IMG/VR virus record: IMGVR_UViG_3300036845_000395
Location: 1-41,039 of that record
Direction: 5' to 3' (one strand)
DNA: 41,039 bases
DNA from: a virus
Position 1 is the first letter of the stretch. Each line of letters opens with the position of its first letter. This document shows, one piece after another, positions 30,196 through 37,906 of the stretch. The position numbers were made by a program, and so were the translations under genes. The notes below the pieces were generated by a model that saw nothing but the letters and a program-made list of their open reading frames with translations, made no database searches and was not told the DNA's origin.

Positions 30196-32334
30196 TTGCG
30201 GATGATTGGACCGTTCAACGCCGAATGGGCGACCGCCCCGCAATGGGCGCTGATGTACCGCGAGCGGGGCCTTCAGGTGGTCCCGGCGCATCGGCCCGGC
30301 GAGGGCGCGCAATGGAAGCGGCCGTTCGGCGACTGGCTGGAATTTCGTGAGAACCTGACAAGCGACGCCGTGTTCAGCCGGTGGTTCCACCCGGAGACCG
30401 GGGAACACCGCGCCCGGCGCAACATGGGCCTGATCCTCGGGCGCCCCTCGGGCGGCCTGTTCGCCATCGACCTTGACCGCAAGGAAGGGTCCGGCGCCTT
30501 CGATTGGTGGGCGCGGATCGTGAACGTGCACTTCGGCGGCGTCGAACCGCTGACCTGGGCGCAGACGACCGGCGGCGGCGGGCGGCAAGTGTTCTTCAAG
30601 GCGCCGCCACACTGGACGCCCCCGACCTTCAAGACCGGCTTGTGCGTCGATCTGCGCGGCCAGGGCGGATTCGTGATCTGCCCGCCGAGCCTGCATCAGT
30701 CGCAACGCATCTACGATTGGGAGGATGAGCGCGGGCCATGGCAGGCGCCGCTCGCGGACGCCGATGAAGCCTTGATCGAAGAGATCGAGGAACTGCGCGA
30801 GGATTACGGCGGTGCGCCAGGCGGGCAGTCACAGGCCGAACACACGCCGTCACCCGGCCAGAGCAAGAACGACTGGGGCCGCGACATCGACGGGCGCGAG
30901 GCGAAGATCAGGGACGCGGTGTGGGCGGCGGTGGTGGATATGTATCGGGAATGCCCGATCCCGCTCGCCCAGAGCTTGCAGGACGCCGAAATCGAGCGGC
31001 TGTGGACGCAGTTCCAGTTGACCACGAAAAGCCGTCTGACGGGCGATCCTGGCGAGAGCAACGGCGAGCTGTTGGAACGCGAAGGCCGGGGGCTTTCAGA
31101 GTTCCGGCGCAAGTGGGCGTACGCCATGCGGCAATGGGATTCGAAGGTCGCGGAGGCGGCCAAGGTCCCAAAGCCTGAAAGCCAGGACGGCGGCCCGGTG
31201 CGCGCCGGGCAGGTATCCGACGCGAGCGGACAACTCGCCGCCCCGGATTCGACTCAAGAACAGGCCCGCGACGCAGACCCGATCTGCGCAGGCGACCTTC
31301 ATGGCCAACCGCCCGAGCGCCTGTGGCTGGTCACGGATTGGATTGCGCAGAACGAGGTCAACAGCCTGTACGGCATGGGCGGGACCGGGAAGTCGCTCCT
31401 GGCGCAGCAACTCGCCTACAGCGCGGCGACCGGGGAACCCTGGCTCGGGCTAGAGGTCAAGCCGTGCGAGACGGTTCTAGCGGTGCTGTGCGAGGACAAG
31501 CTGGACGAACTGCACAGGCGACATGAGGCGATCCGACTCGCGAGGGGCCATGCTATCGGCAACCCCTACGGCGGTGTGTACCTGTGGCCGCGCTACGGCT
31601 TCAACAACACCCTCCTGACCTATGAACGCGACGCGCCGATCTACGGCCCATTCCACGACCGACTCAAACAGCAACTGCAAAGGCTGAACCCCGGCCTGCT
31701 GATCCTCGATACGATCCGCGACGTGTTCGGGGGAGACGAGCGCGACCCGCAACAGGCGAACGCCTTCCTGAAGACGGTGCTCGGCGGCCTGATCCTGGCG
31801 CAGAAAGAGCGTGGCCATAGCCTCACAGTGATGCTGGTCGGCCATCCCAGCGTGCTCGGCGCCAAAGAGGGAACCGGGCTGGCGGGCTCCCTGGCATGGG
31901 AGAACGGGGTCAGGTGCAGACTTTACCTGAGCAAGCCTGAAGAGGGCTCCGGCGACGAACGAACCCTAGCCAAGGGCAAGGCGAACTACAGCGCCAGCGG
32001 CGCCGCAACCGGCGTCGCCCTCCTGTGGCAAGACGGCGTGTTCACGCCGACCAGCGGCCAGGATGTGAAAGCCGCCGTGAGGGCGGGCGGCCTCGCCCGG
32101 CTGGTCAGGGAGAAGGTCGAGTTCGCATGGTCAATCAACCGGCCATACACGGCGCGCGCGGACCATGACCGCCACCTTTACAAGCTCCTGCCCGAGCAAC
32201 TGAAAGACGGAACCGGGTGTAGTCAAGCAACCGCCTTACGCGCCGTCAGAGAAGCCATAGACGACGGCCTGATCATGCTTTCGAAGAACAGTAACAAGCG
32301 CGGCTGGAAACCAGCCGGGGCGGCGGACGAATGA
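30196..32334 (+). CDS. Primase-helicase (prim-pol plus RepA-like ATPase)
   Basis: A 712-residue replication protein. Residues 1-180 are a bifunctional primase-polymerase (AEP-type) domain with the acidic pair Asp92-x-Asp94 in LFAIDLDRKEG and TTGGGGRQVFFK. Residues about 365-620 are a RepA/AAA_25-type ATPase: Walker A GMGGTGKS (393-400), EDKLDELHRRHEAI, and LLILDTIRDVFGG as Walker B. The C-terminal 100 residues hold a winged-helix-like segment. The TTG at 30196 has GAGG at proper distance; ATG 30202 is the alternative. A terminator just upstream and an iteron region downstream fit a replication initiator. Confidence 0.85.
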   Translation: MRMIGPFNAEWATAPQWALMYRERGLQVVPAHRPGEGAQWKRPFGDWLEFRENLTSDAVFSRWFHPETGEHRARRNMGLILGRPSGGLFAIDLDRKEGSGAFDWWARIVNVHFGGVEPLTWAQTTGGGGRQVFFKAPPHWTPPTFKTGLCVDLRGQGGFVICPPSLHQSQRIYDWEDERGPWQAPLADADEALIEEIEELREDYGGAPGGQSQAEHTPSPGQSKNDWGRDIDGREAKIRDAVWAAVVDMYRECPIPLAQSLQDAEIERLWTQFQLTTKSRLTGDPGESNGELLEREGRGLSEFRRKWAYAMRQWDSKVAEAAKVPKPESQDGGPVRAGQVSDASGQLAAPDSTQEQARDADPICAGDLHGQPPERLWLVTDWIAQNEVNSLYGMGGTGKSLLAQQLAYSAATGEPWLGLEVKPCETVLAVLCEDKLDELHRRHEAIRLARGHAIGNPYGGVYLWPRYGFNNTLLTYERDAPIYGPFHDRLKQQLQRLNPGLLILDTIRDVFGGDERDPQQANAFLKTVLGGLILAQKERGHSLTVMLVGHPSVLGAKEGTGLAGSLAWENGVRCRLYLSKPEEGSGDERTLAKGKANYSASGAATGVALLWQDGVFTPTSGQDVKAAVRAGGLARLVREKVEFAWSINRPYTARADHDRHLYKLLPEQLKDGTGCSQATALRAVREAIDDGLIMLSKNSNKRGWKPAGAADE

Positions 32335-32549
32335 CGCAAGCCATTGAAAAGAAAGGCATAAGCGATGACCGCCTTACATCGCCTTACCCGTGAACAAAAG
32401 GGGATAAGGCGATCCCTAAGGCGGTACAGGATGCACCAAGCGATGATTGCAAAAAACACAGCAAAATCAGCTACTTGGCATAAGGCGATCGCGCAAATTG
32501 ACCGCCTTACCCTATTCCCTCGCGCGCGCGTATGTGCGCCCCCCTTCAC

Positions 32550-32588
32550 CCGTATAAATATCCCCTACGGGGATAGATATTTATACGG
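32550..32588. repeat. AT-rich 13-bp hairpin
   Basis: CCGTATAAATATC (32550-32562) pairs exactly with GATATTTATACGG (32576-32588); the 13-base loop can itself pair CCC with GGG. The AT-rich stem stands out in this GC-rich genome. It is a candidate unwinding element or single-strand origin. Confidence 0.75.
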
Positions 32589-32636
32589 AGAGAAGGGGAA
32601 GACGGAGGGAGGGGAACAAGGACTTCGGAATCGAAC

Positions 32637-32702
32637 CCGCCGGGCGGCAAGGCGCTCGGCTTTCGGCGTGTGGCCACGCCGAACGCCTTACACGCCCGGC
32701 GG
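32637..32702. repeat. Three-tier nested inverted repeat
   Basis: CCGCCGGGCG pairs with CGCCCGGCGG, AAGGCG with CGCCTT, and TTCGGCGTG with CACGCCGAA around a TGGC loop. This gives 25 nested base pairs in 66 bases. It lies 31 bases before the ATG at 32733 and could act as RNA structure or cruciform. Confidence 0.7.
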
Positions 32703-32732
32703 TGTCCGAAGGGGTGTTCGGGAGGTCAGGGC

Positions 32733-33143
32733 ATGACCGGAACCCGCCGACCCAAAAAACTGGAAAACCCGGACCCGAAGGCAGCGAGACGGGCCAAGGC
32801 GGTCAAGTACATCAGGATCGCCAAATGGCGCCGTGAAGCTATCGACGGCACGGACTCGCTGAAGCGGAACACGGTCAAGGCGCTCGCCAAGGCAGAACGG
32901 CGGCTGCGCAACAGCATGGCCTACATCGTGAGGCCCCGAAACGCGGACTTGGCCCGGTGGCGCACGATGGAAGCGCACATCGCCACCCTCAAGGCGAGCT
33001 TGGCCAAAATGGGGATCAGCAACGAGCACCCTCGTAGGCCCCTCAAGCTGAAGGCTGTTCAGCCGGTCGGCGCACAGCCGAAGGCGCGATTCCGCAATAC
33101 CGCGAACCCGAAACCGGAGGGAGGCCCTGATGCCACGTCCTGA
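32733..33143 (+). CDS. Small basic protein after the origin region
   Basis: A 136-residue Lys/Arg-rich protein. RRPKKLENPDPKAARRAKAV is followed by a helical middle (LKRNTVKALAKAERRLRNSM) and a basic tail. A GGGAGG site lies nine bases upstream. It overlaps the next gene by 14 bases. It is probably nucleic-acid binding from charge alone; no family is recognised. Confidence 0.6.
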   Translation: MTGTRRPKKLENPDPKAARRAKAVKYIRIAKWRREAIDGTDSLKRNTVKALAKAERRLRNSMAYIVRPRNADLARWRTMEAHIATLKASLAKMGISNEHPRRPLKLKAVQPVGAQPKARFRNTANPKPEGGPDATS

Positions 33144-33864
33144 CGATGCGGTGATGATCCAAGCGTTCGGCGAGGGTATCGAGGCGGCGCGGATCGAGAG
33201 CGAACGCAAGTGGGGCATGGGGCGGGTCGAACGGCTGGCCGCGCTCCAGAACCTCGAATTGCTGGCCCGCTTCCGGCGCCAGGAAGCCAGTTGGGCGCAG
33301 ACCTATTCGGCGTGCTGGCAGTCGGACTTCCTGACCAGTGACCAGCTTGGCCAGCTACAGGCGAAAGCGGCGTCGATGCAGCGGGCATTCGCGGCGTTGG
33401 ACGCATGGGCGACGGAGGCGGGCCACAGGCCCGTCGCGCCGTGGGTGTGGGAGGCGAACCTACAGGACGGGACGATTGTCGCCCTGGTCGAGGACGACGC
33501 GGCGGCGAGCAAGGTGATCGCCGAAGGGCGGGCGATAGCGGTCTACACGGCGCGCGAGGTCGCCAACGTCATCGACGCCATACCGGACGCGCTGAAGCTG
33601 GCGAAGGCGACGTGGACCGGGGCGAAGTTCAAGGCGCCGCAGATTCCGCGATCCACAGGCGAGTGGGTGGAACAGGGCGATGAAATTCCGTTCGGAGACC
33701 CGCCAGGTGGAACGTCACGAAGCCAGCGGGTCGCGCAATCCGGCGGCCAGCCGGTCGGCAACCTGCCCGCAGATGACAATCCGCCGCGCGACCTGTCGCT
33801 AGCGCCCAAGCCGCCGCCAACAGCGTCGGGCGCCCTTTCGGCCAATTGGGAGGATGACCTGTGA
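33130..33864 (+). CDS. Hypothetical early protein with disordered C-terminus
   Basis: A 244-residue protein. It has a helical N-terminal domain (ERKWGMGRVERLAALQNLEL, then FRRQEASWAQTYSACWQSDF), a compact middle (WEANLQDGTIVALVEDDAAA) and a Pro/Asn/Ser-rich tail ending LSANWEDDL. The acidic, aromatic end recalls tails that dock on replication proteins, but that is inference. It lies just before the GcrA gene. Confidence 0.6.
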   Translation: MPRPDDAVMIQAFGEGIEAARIESERKWGMGRVERLAALQNLELLARFRRQEASWAQTYSACWQSDFLTSDQLGQLQAKAASMQRAFAALDAWATEAGHRPVAPWVWEANLQDGTIVALVEDDAAASKVIAEGRAIAVYTAREVANVIDAIPDALKLAKATWTGAKFKAPQIPRSTGEWVEQGDEIPFGDPPGGTSRSQRVAQSGGQPVGNLPADDNPPRDLSLAPKPPPTASGALSANWEDDL

Positions 33865-33925
33865 TGCGCTCGCTTCGCCTTGTGGGCTCCGCTCGCTCCA
33901 ATTCGCTTCGCCGGAGGCTGCGCTC

Positions 33926-34474
33926 ATGAACATCATCTGGACGGTCGAACAAACCGGGCTGTTGGCCCAAGCGTGGGGCGCTGGACACGCCAGCCGGGAA
34001 ATCGCGTCGATGGTCGGCATGTCGGCCAGCGCGGTCCGGTGCAAGCGGCGGCGGCTCGGGCTACCGGCCCGGAGCGAGGTCAGCCAGGAGGCGACGGAAC
34101 ACGCACGCGGCGTCGCCCTGGCCGGTCCGAAAGTTCCCGACAATCCGAGTTACACCGCGACCTGTGCGCCGCCGTTGGCCGGGTCGATGCCAAGGCCTTG
34201 GACGCAGCGGATGGCGCGTGAATGCGCTTGGCCGGTGCTCGGGTTCGGCGACGAAACCCTGTCGTGCTGCTTGCCGGTGGAAGGCCGGGGGCCGTACTGC
34301 GCCGGTCACATGGCGCTGATGCGGCGCGAGCCCTGGCCGCCCACGGAGGCCGTGCTTCGCTGTGGCTCCGCGCTCGGCGTCGCTGCGGCTTCGCCTTCGC
34401 TCCAGCCACCCGCCGCCCCCGGCAACGTGCTGCTGTTTCACGGTCACGCTTGCAAGGTCAAACGAACGCTTTGA
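33926..34474 (+). CDS. GcrA-family regulator
   Basis: A 182-residue phage copy of GcrA, the alphaproteobacterial cell-cycle regulator that binds promoters with methylated GANTC and contacts sigma70. The N-terminal HTH (WTVEQTGLLAQAWGAGHASR, EIASMVGMSASAVRCKRRRL, GLPARS) and the C-terminal signature (ECAWPVLGFGDETLSCCLPV, then GPYCAGHMAL) are clear. The start at 33926 has GGAGG upstream and follows a connector like the one at 1820-1878. It is placed just before terminase, so it may control late transcription. The 3' end (34360-34420) contains a low-complexity insertion. Confidence 0.88.
   Translation: MNIIWTVEQTGLLAQAWGAGHASREIASMVGMSASAVRCKRRRLGLPARSEVSQEATEHARGVALAGPKVPDNPSYTATCAPPLAGSMPRPWTQRMARECAWPVLGFGDETLSCCLPVEGRGPYCAGHMALMRREPWPPTEAVLRCGSALGVAAASPSLQPPAAPGNVLLFHGHACKVKRTL
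34450..34469 (+). promoter_or_regulatory. TTGNNNGGNCAAACGAACRC motif before terminase operon
   Basis: TTGCAA, GGT and CAAACGAACGC have the same spacing as at 6979 and 39618. The motif sits at the very end of the GcrA gene, 43 bases before the GTG at 34512. Confidence 0.5.
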
Positions 34475-34511
34475 GAGGCGCCAGGAGGTTACGACTCCCG
34501 GAGGGCCGCCC

Positions 34512-34703
34512 GTGTCTCAGACCCGTCCAGACCGCGATCCGATCACGCAAGATTCGACCGGGGCGAAGGCGTCGCCGAAGCGGTCCGATCTGCTGAACAA
34601 CAAGCCGCGCACCACGTCCGCCGGATCGAAGGGTCCGGCCTTCACGACCGGCGATGACAAGACCAGCGCGCCTTGTCCGTCAGACCCCTATGACGACGAG
34701 TGA
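34512..34703 (+). CDS. Small disordered protein before terminase
   Basis: A 63-residue protein with a GTG start and GGAGGG seven bases upstream. It is Ser/Thr/Asp/Lys-rich with no hydrophobic core (SQTRPDRDPITQDSTGAKAS, ending CPSDPYDDE), so it is likely disordered. No family is recognised. It ends ten bases before the terminase small subunit. Confidence 0.55.
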   Translation: MSQTRPDRDPITQDSTGAKASPKRSDLLNNKPRTTSAGSKGPAFTTGDDKTSAPCPSDPYDDE

Positions 34704-34712
34704 GCGGCCGTC

Positions 34713-35192
34713 ATGCATGGCGAGCGCCCGACCCTCACGCTGATCCAACGTCCGGCCGATCCGGTCCCGTACTCGGATGAGGTTGCGAACGCGATTTGTG
34801 ACGCCATCGTGTGCGGGTCGCGCGGCCTCGCCTACCTGTGCGCGACGCAGCCGGGTTTCCCTTGTTACCGGACGGCGCGGCGGTGGATCGCGGAGAAGCC
34901 CGATTTCCGGGCGATGTACGATGAAGCGAAGATGCTTCAGGCCGATTTGTTGTTCGATGAGATCATCGAGATCGCGGACAACGATTCCGAAGATGTGCTG
35001 ATCATCACGCGCAATGACGGGCGGCAAGTGCGGACCCTGAACCGGGAGTTCGTGCAGCGGTCCGACCTGATGGTCAGGGCGCGTGAAAAGGTCTGCGCCA
35101 AGCTCAACCCGAGGAAGTACGGCGAGAAGCTGGATGTGAACGCCACGCTCGGGTTCATCCCGTATGAACAGGCGCTAGCGCAGCTAGCCTAG
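34713..35192 (+). CDS. Terminase small subunit
   Basis: A 159-residue DNA-recognition subunit that selects phage DNA for packaging. It has an HTH-like N-terminal half (FPCYRTARRWIAEKPDFRAM), a central helix (DLLFDEIIEIADNDSEDVLI) and the small-terminase signature REKVCAKLNPRKYGEKLDV near the C-terminus. It is immediately upstream of the large subunit. No clear ribosome site is seen, so it is perhaps coupled to the preceding gene. Confidence 0.85.
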   Translation: MHGERPTLTLIQRPADPVPYSDEVANAICDAIVCGSRGLAYLCATQPGFPCYRTARRWIAEKPDFRAMYDEAKMLQADLLFDEIIEIADNDSEDVLIITRNDGRQVRTLNREFVQRSDLMVRAREKVCAKLNPRKYGEKLDVNATLGFIPYEQALAQLA

Positions 35193-35201
35193 GCGGCGGC
35201 C

Positions 35202-36776
35202 GTGCCGTCCCTTCAACTCAGTGAAGAATCGAAAGGTCTCCTTCAGCGGTTCAAGGATGACTTAGAGTATTATGCGCCGCGATGCCTGAAGATCAGGACC
35301 AAGGCGGGCGAACTTCAGCGGCTACAGTTCAATGGTGTTCAGGACTACGTCCATGGACGCTTAGAGGCGCAGCGCAAGCGGACACAAAAGGTCCGGGCCT
35401 TAGTGTTGAAGGCCAGACAGGAAGGCTTAAGCACTTATATCGGCGCGCGGTTCTACCATCGGGCGACGTTCTTCAAGGGTGTTCAGGTTTATATCCTGAC
35501 GCACGAACAGGATGCGACCAGCAACCTGTTCAGCATGGTCGAACGGTTTCATCGGCATTTGCCGCCGCATCTGCGCCCGGTGACAGGCGCGAGCAATGCC
35601 AAGGAACTGTATTTCCCGACGCTGGATAGCGGATACAGCGTCGGCACGGCGGGGTCAAAGGCAGTCGGCCGAAGCAAAACCGTCCAACTTTTCCACGGAA
35701 GCGAAGTCGCCTTTTGGCCGAACGCGAAGGAACACTTCGCGGGCGTGCTGCAAACCGTGCCGGACATGCCGGAGACTGAAATTGTCCTTGAGAGTACGGC
35801 GAACGGGATTGGCGGCGAGTTCCATGAACGGTGGCAACAGGCGCAGGCGGGTGACGGGGATTATGAGGCGATCTTTGTACCGTGGTTCTGGTCGCTGGAC
35901 TATCAGCGGGCGCCGCCTATCGGGTTCGAACTGAATGAGGAAGAAGAGGAGTACGGGCGGCTGTATGGTTTGACCCTGCCTCAACTTGTGTGGCGGCGGT
36001 ACAAGCTTCTCGAATTGAAGGACCCGGCGCTGTTCCGGGCCGAATACCCGGCGACGGCGGCCGAAGCCTTCCAAGCAACCGGGCATGACGCGTTTATACC
36101 TTCAAGCCTGATCCTGGAGGCGCGCAAGCGGACCTGCGAGGCGGTCGGGAGTCTGATCATCGGCGTTGATCCGGCGCGGTTCGGGGATGACGGTTTCGCG
36201 GTGTGCTGGCGCCAGGGGCGCAAGGTGCTGAAGGTCGAACGGCGCTACAAGCTGGATACGGTGCAAGGGGCCAATTGGGTTCGCCAGATTGTCGAACGCG
36301 AGAACCCGGCGAAGGCGTTCATCGACGTGGGCGGCCAGGGCGCGGGCGTGGTCGATCTGCTGAAGGATTGGGGCGAGCCGTGGAGCCGGGTGTGCGAGGG
36401 CGTGAACTTCGGCGGCGCCCCGCATCAGCCGACGCGGACCGGGCCGAACGGCGACCTGATCCCCGGACCGCGCAATCGCAGAGCCGAAATGTGGATGGAG
36501 TCGAAGGACTGGCTGAACGATCCGGGCGGCGCCGATATCCCCGACGACGACGCCTTGCACGCGGACGCGGTGTGTCCCGGCTACAAGTACGACGCGCGTC
36601 AGTTCATCGTGCTTGAGAGCAAGGACGATATCCGCAAGCGCGGCGCCCGATCCCCGGACGGATGGGATTGCGTGGCCCTGACGTTCGCCGCGCCAGTCGC
36701 CACAAAAAGCGAAAGCGGCGACCGTTACCGGCGCCGCTCGCTGAAGGGCATGTTCGATTCCCTGTGGGGAGACTGA
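35202..36776 (+). CDS. terL: Terminase large subunit
   Basis: A 524-residue packaging ATPase and nuclease with a GTG start. The N-terminal motor has the Walker A-like KARQEGLST (residues 70-78) and a Walker B-like segment LFHGSEVAFW. The C-terminal nuclease shows LIIGVDPARFGDDGFAVCW with Asp323, then KAFIDVGGQGAGVVDLL. With a P22-like portal, headful packaging is likely. It ends 18 bases before the convergent leftward cluster. No terminator is evident between them. Confidence 0.92.
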   Translation: MPSLQLSEESKGLLQRFKDDLEYYAPRCLKIRTKAGELQRLQFNGVQDYVHGRLEAQRKRTQKVRALVLKARQEGLSTYIGARFYHRATFFKGVQVYILTHEQDATSNLFSMVERFHRHLPPHLRPVTGASNAKELYFPTLDSGYSVGTAGSKAVGRSKTVQLFHGSEVAFWPNAKEHFAGVLQTVPDMPETEIVLESTANGIGGEFHERWQQAQAGDGDYEAIFVPWFWSLDYQRAPPIGFELNEEEEEYGRLYGLTLPQLVWRRYKLLELKDPALFRAEYPATAAEAFQATGHDAFIPSSLILEARKRTCEAVGSLIIGVDPARFGDDGFAVCWRQGRKVLKVERRYKLDTVQGANWVRQIVERENPAKAFIDVGGQGAGVVDLLKDWGEPWSRVCEGVNFGGAPHQPTRTGPNGDLIPGPRNRRAEMWMESKDWLNDPGGADIPDDDALHADAVCPGYKYDARQFIVLESKDDIRKRGARSPDGWDCVALTFAAPVATKSESGDRYRRRSLKGMFDSLWGD

Positions 36777-36794
36777 CTGGCGCTGAAGCGAACC

Positions 36795-36977
36795 CTAGCC
36801 GCGTGGTCTGTGGCCCCGGCTTCTGATCTGCGCCGCGACCCAATCAAGAGCATCTTCAACGTCCTGGCGAGGAAGGCCCGGCGTCCAGTCGCCTTCGCCC
36901 TCGATACCGGATTCCAGGGCTAATAGGGCGCTTTCGATGGCCGTCAGGATAGCGACGGTGAGGCGTGGTGGTTTCAT
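36795..36977 (-). CDS. Small hypothetical protein, last of leftward operon
   Basis: A 60-residue protein (MKPPRLTVAILTAIESALLA, then PRQDVEDALDWVAAQIR). The ATG overlaps the previous stop as ATGA, which favours this start over the one at 37010. It is predicted to be two helices, with no family recognised. Confidence 0.6.
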   Translation of the reverse strand: MKPPRLTVAILTAIESALLALESGIEGEGDWTPGLPRQDVEDALDWVAAQIRSRGHRPRG

Positions 36978-37327
36978 CCGCGCCTCCGGCTCTTGCTCGG
37001 CGGTGTCCAAGGCTGAGCTTGAACGTCGAAACTCGCTACGGTTTCGCTACAAATTGCTAGGGGGTCTACAGGCGCGGGAATCGGCTCGGGCTGTGGAGCA
37101 GCGGGCGGGGGCTGAATCGCCGTCAGGGGCTTCGCCTGCGCTGATTTCGCGGCTTGCAGCATCAGTTCGACCGCGCAGCGGACCGGGCCAGGGACCGGCT
37201 TGCGGTTGGTTTCCCACAGCCGGACCGATTGGCCCGGGTCACGCCCGATCAGGTAGAGGCGCCGCCCGAGGTCGGCGGCTGACAGCTTCAGGCGCTTGCG
37301 GGCGGATTCGAGTTCAGCGCCATTCAT
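36974..37327 (-). CDS. XRE-like HTH protein
   Basis: A 117-residue protein. Residues 1-60 form a lambda-repressor-like HTH (MNGAELESARKRLKLSAADL, GRRLYLIG, then SVRLWETNRKPVPGPVRCAV). The rest is a Pro/Ala-rich linker without a dimer domain. Both ends are coupled by ATGA overlaps. It is probably a regulator encoded late in the small-gene operon. Its target may be one of the palindromes in this genome, which is inference. Confidence 0.7.
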   Translation of the reverse strand: MNGAELESARKRLKLSAADLGRRLYLIGRDPGQSVRLWETNRKPVPGPVRCAVELMLQAAKSAQAKPLTAIQPPPAAPQPEPIPAPVDPLAICSETVASFDVQAQPWTPPSKSRRRG

Positions 37328-37539
37328 TTTGCGGTCTCGCGGGTCATCAGGAACAGGGCGCGGTCACGCAGGCCGAACGGGTCAGGGCGACCCGCGAGAC
37401 CAAGGGCGACCATTGCACAATCAAGGGCGGCTTCCTGGCCGCTACAGGTTGTGCGCAGGTAGATGCGGGCGACTTGTTGAAGGACGGTCAGGGTATGCAG
37501 CGATTTCGCTACGGGAGTCGTATTGGTCGGGAGGGCCAT
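37324..37539 (-). CDS. Small hypothetical protein
   Basis: A 71-residue protein starting MALPTNTTPVAKSLHTLTVL. It contains two Cys in a helical middle (YLRTTCSGQEAALDCAMVAL) and ends DRALFLMTRETAK. It is coupled to the HTH gene downstream by ATGA. No family is recognised. Confidence 0.6.
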   Translation of the reverse strand: MALPTNTTPVAKSLHTLTVLQQVARIYLRTTCSGQEAALDCAMVALGLAGRPDPFGLRDRALFLMTRETAK

Positions 37540-37544
37540 GGCGG

Positions 37545-37769
37545 TCAGGACTTGATCAGCACGGTCAGGAAGGTGGCGAAGGACGCGAGGAAGGCGCCCC
37601 AGACCAGCAACGGCGCCCATCGGGTGTCGCTGTTCAGCTTGTGGGATTCGGCGATCAGTTTTTGCGTCTCGGCTGTGAACTTGCGGGTTTCGGCCTGCGC
37701 CTGTTCGATGCGGGCGACCTGTTCTTGAAAGTCATAGGCGTGCGGTTCGGGAGCGTGTGTGTCAGTCAT
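37545..37769 (-). CDS. Coiled-coil protein with C-terminal membrane anchor
   Basis: A 74-residue protein. After an Asp/His/Pro leader comes a coiled coil (VARIEQAQAETRKFTAETQK, then LIAESHKLN), followed by one membrane segment at the C-terminus (WAPLLVWGAFLASFATFLTV). Such tail-anchored coiled-coil proteins are frequent in alphaproteobacterial phages, and their role is unknown. The ATG at 37769 lies 19 bases downstream of the GTGCA palindrome copy c. Confidence 0.65.
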   Translation of the reverse strand: MTDTHAPEPHAYDFQEQVARIEQAQAETRKFTAETQKLIAESHKLNSDTRWAPLLVWGAFLASFATFLTVLIKS

Positions 37770-37788
37770 CGGCTGGCTCTCTTCTATG

Positions 37789-37801
37789 GTGCAATTTGTA
37801 C
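37789..37801. promoter_or_regulatory. Palindromic operator candidate (copy c)
   Basis: GTGCA-ATT-TGTAC has the same spacing as copies a and b, with one mismatch in the second half-site. It lies just upstream of the coiled-coil membrane gene. Confidence 0.45.
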
Positions 37802-37821
37802 GCGCGGACGATCCGGGCGCC

Positions 37822-37892
37822 AAGGCGGCTATCGCCTTCATGCCTTAAGCCGGGCCAGCGTTTCCGCTTCCCGGCTATGGGCGCTAGGGCGC
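37822..37892 (-). ncRNA. Duplicated structured RNA-like element, copy A
   Basis: On the minus strand, starting 15 bases after the stop of the 37907 gene, this is read as a small GCGC-CCTA-GCGC hairpin, then a seven-pair stem (AGCCGGG with CCCGGCT) capped by AGCG-GAAA-CGCT, then AAGGCG-ATAGC-CGCCTT. Copy B (38395-38464) shares most bases but swaps one G-C pair of the main stem for C-G, a compensatory change. It lies between two small genes and may be a leader or processing element. Confidence 0.6.
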
Positions 37893-37906
37893 GAAGGGTT
37901 GAGGGG

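Larger units (their letters stand above)
32335..32732. other. Replication origin candidate with iterons
   Basis: There is no convincing gene here. Within 32231-32691 the heptamer CGCCTTA or its complement occurs eight times: 32232, 32370, 32380, 32405, 32417, 32481, 32503 and 32684. The first intergenic four form a large inverted repeat (32369-32425). An alternating purine-pyrimidine tract rich in CG lies at 32520-32540, an AT-rich hairpin at 32550-32588 and a three-tier hairpin at 32637-32702. The position beside the primase-helicase supports an origin. Confidence 0.6.

Noticed and set aside
32615-32650. tRNA 3'-end look (GGTTCGATTCC on the minus strand)
   Set aside because: The T-stem does not pair fully and no acceptor stem, anticodon arm or CCA follows; not a tRNA or attachment core.
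32365-32736. 123-codon frame in the origin candidate
   Set aside because: It crosses iterons and large inverted repeats, has no ribosome site and an erratic composition.
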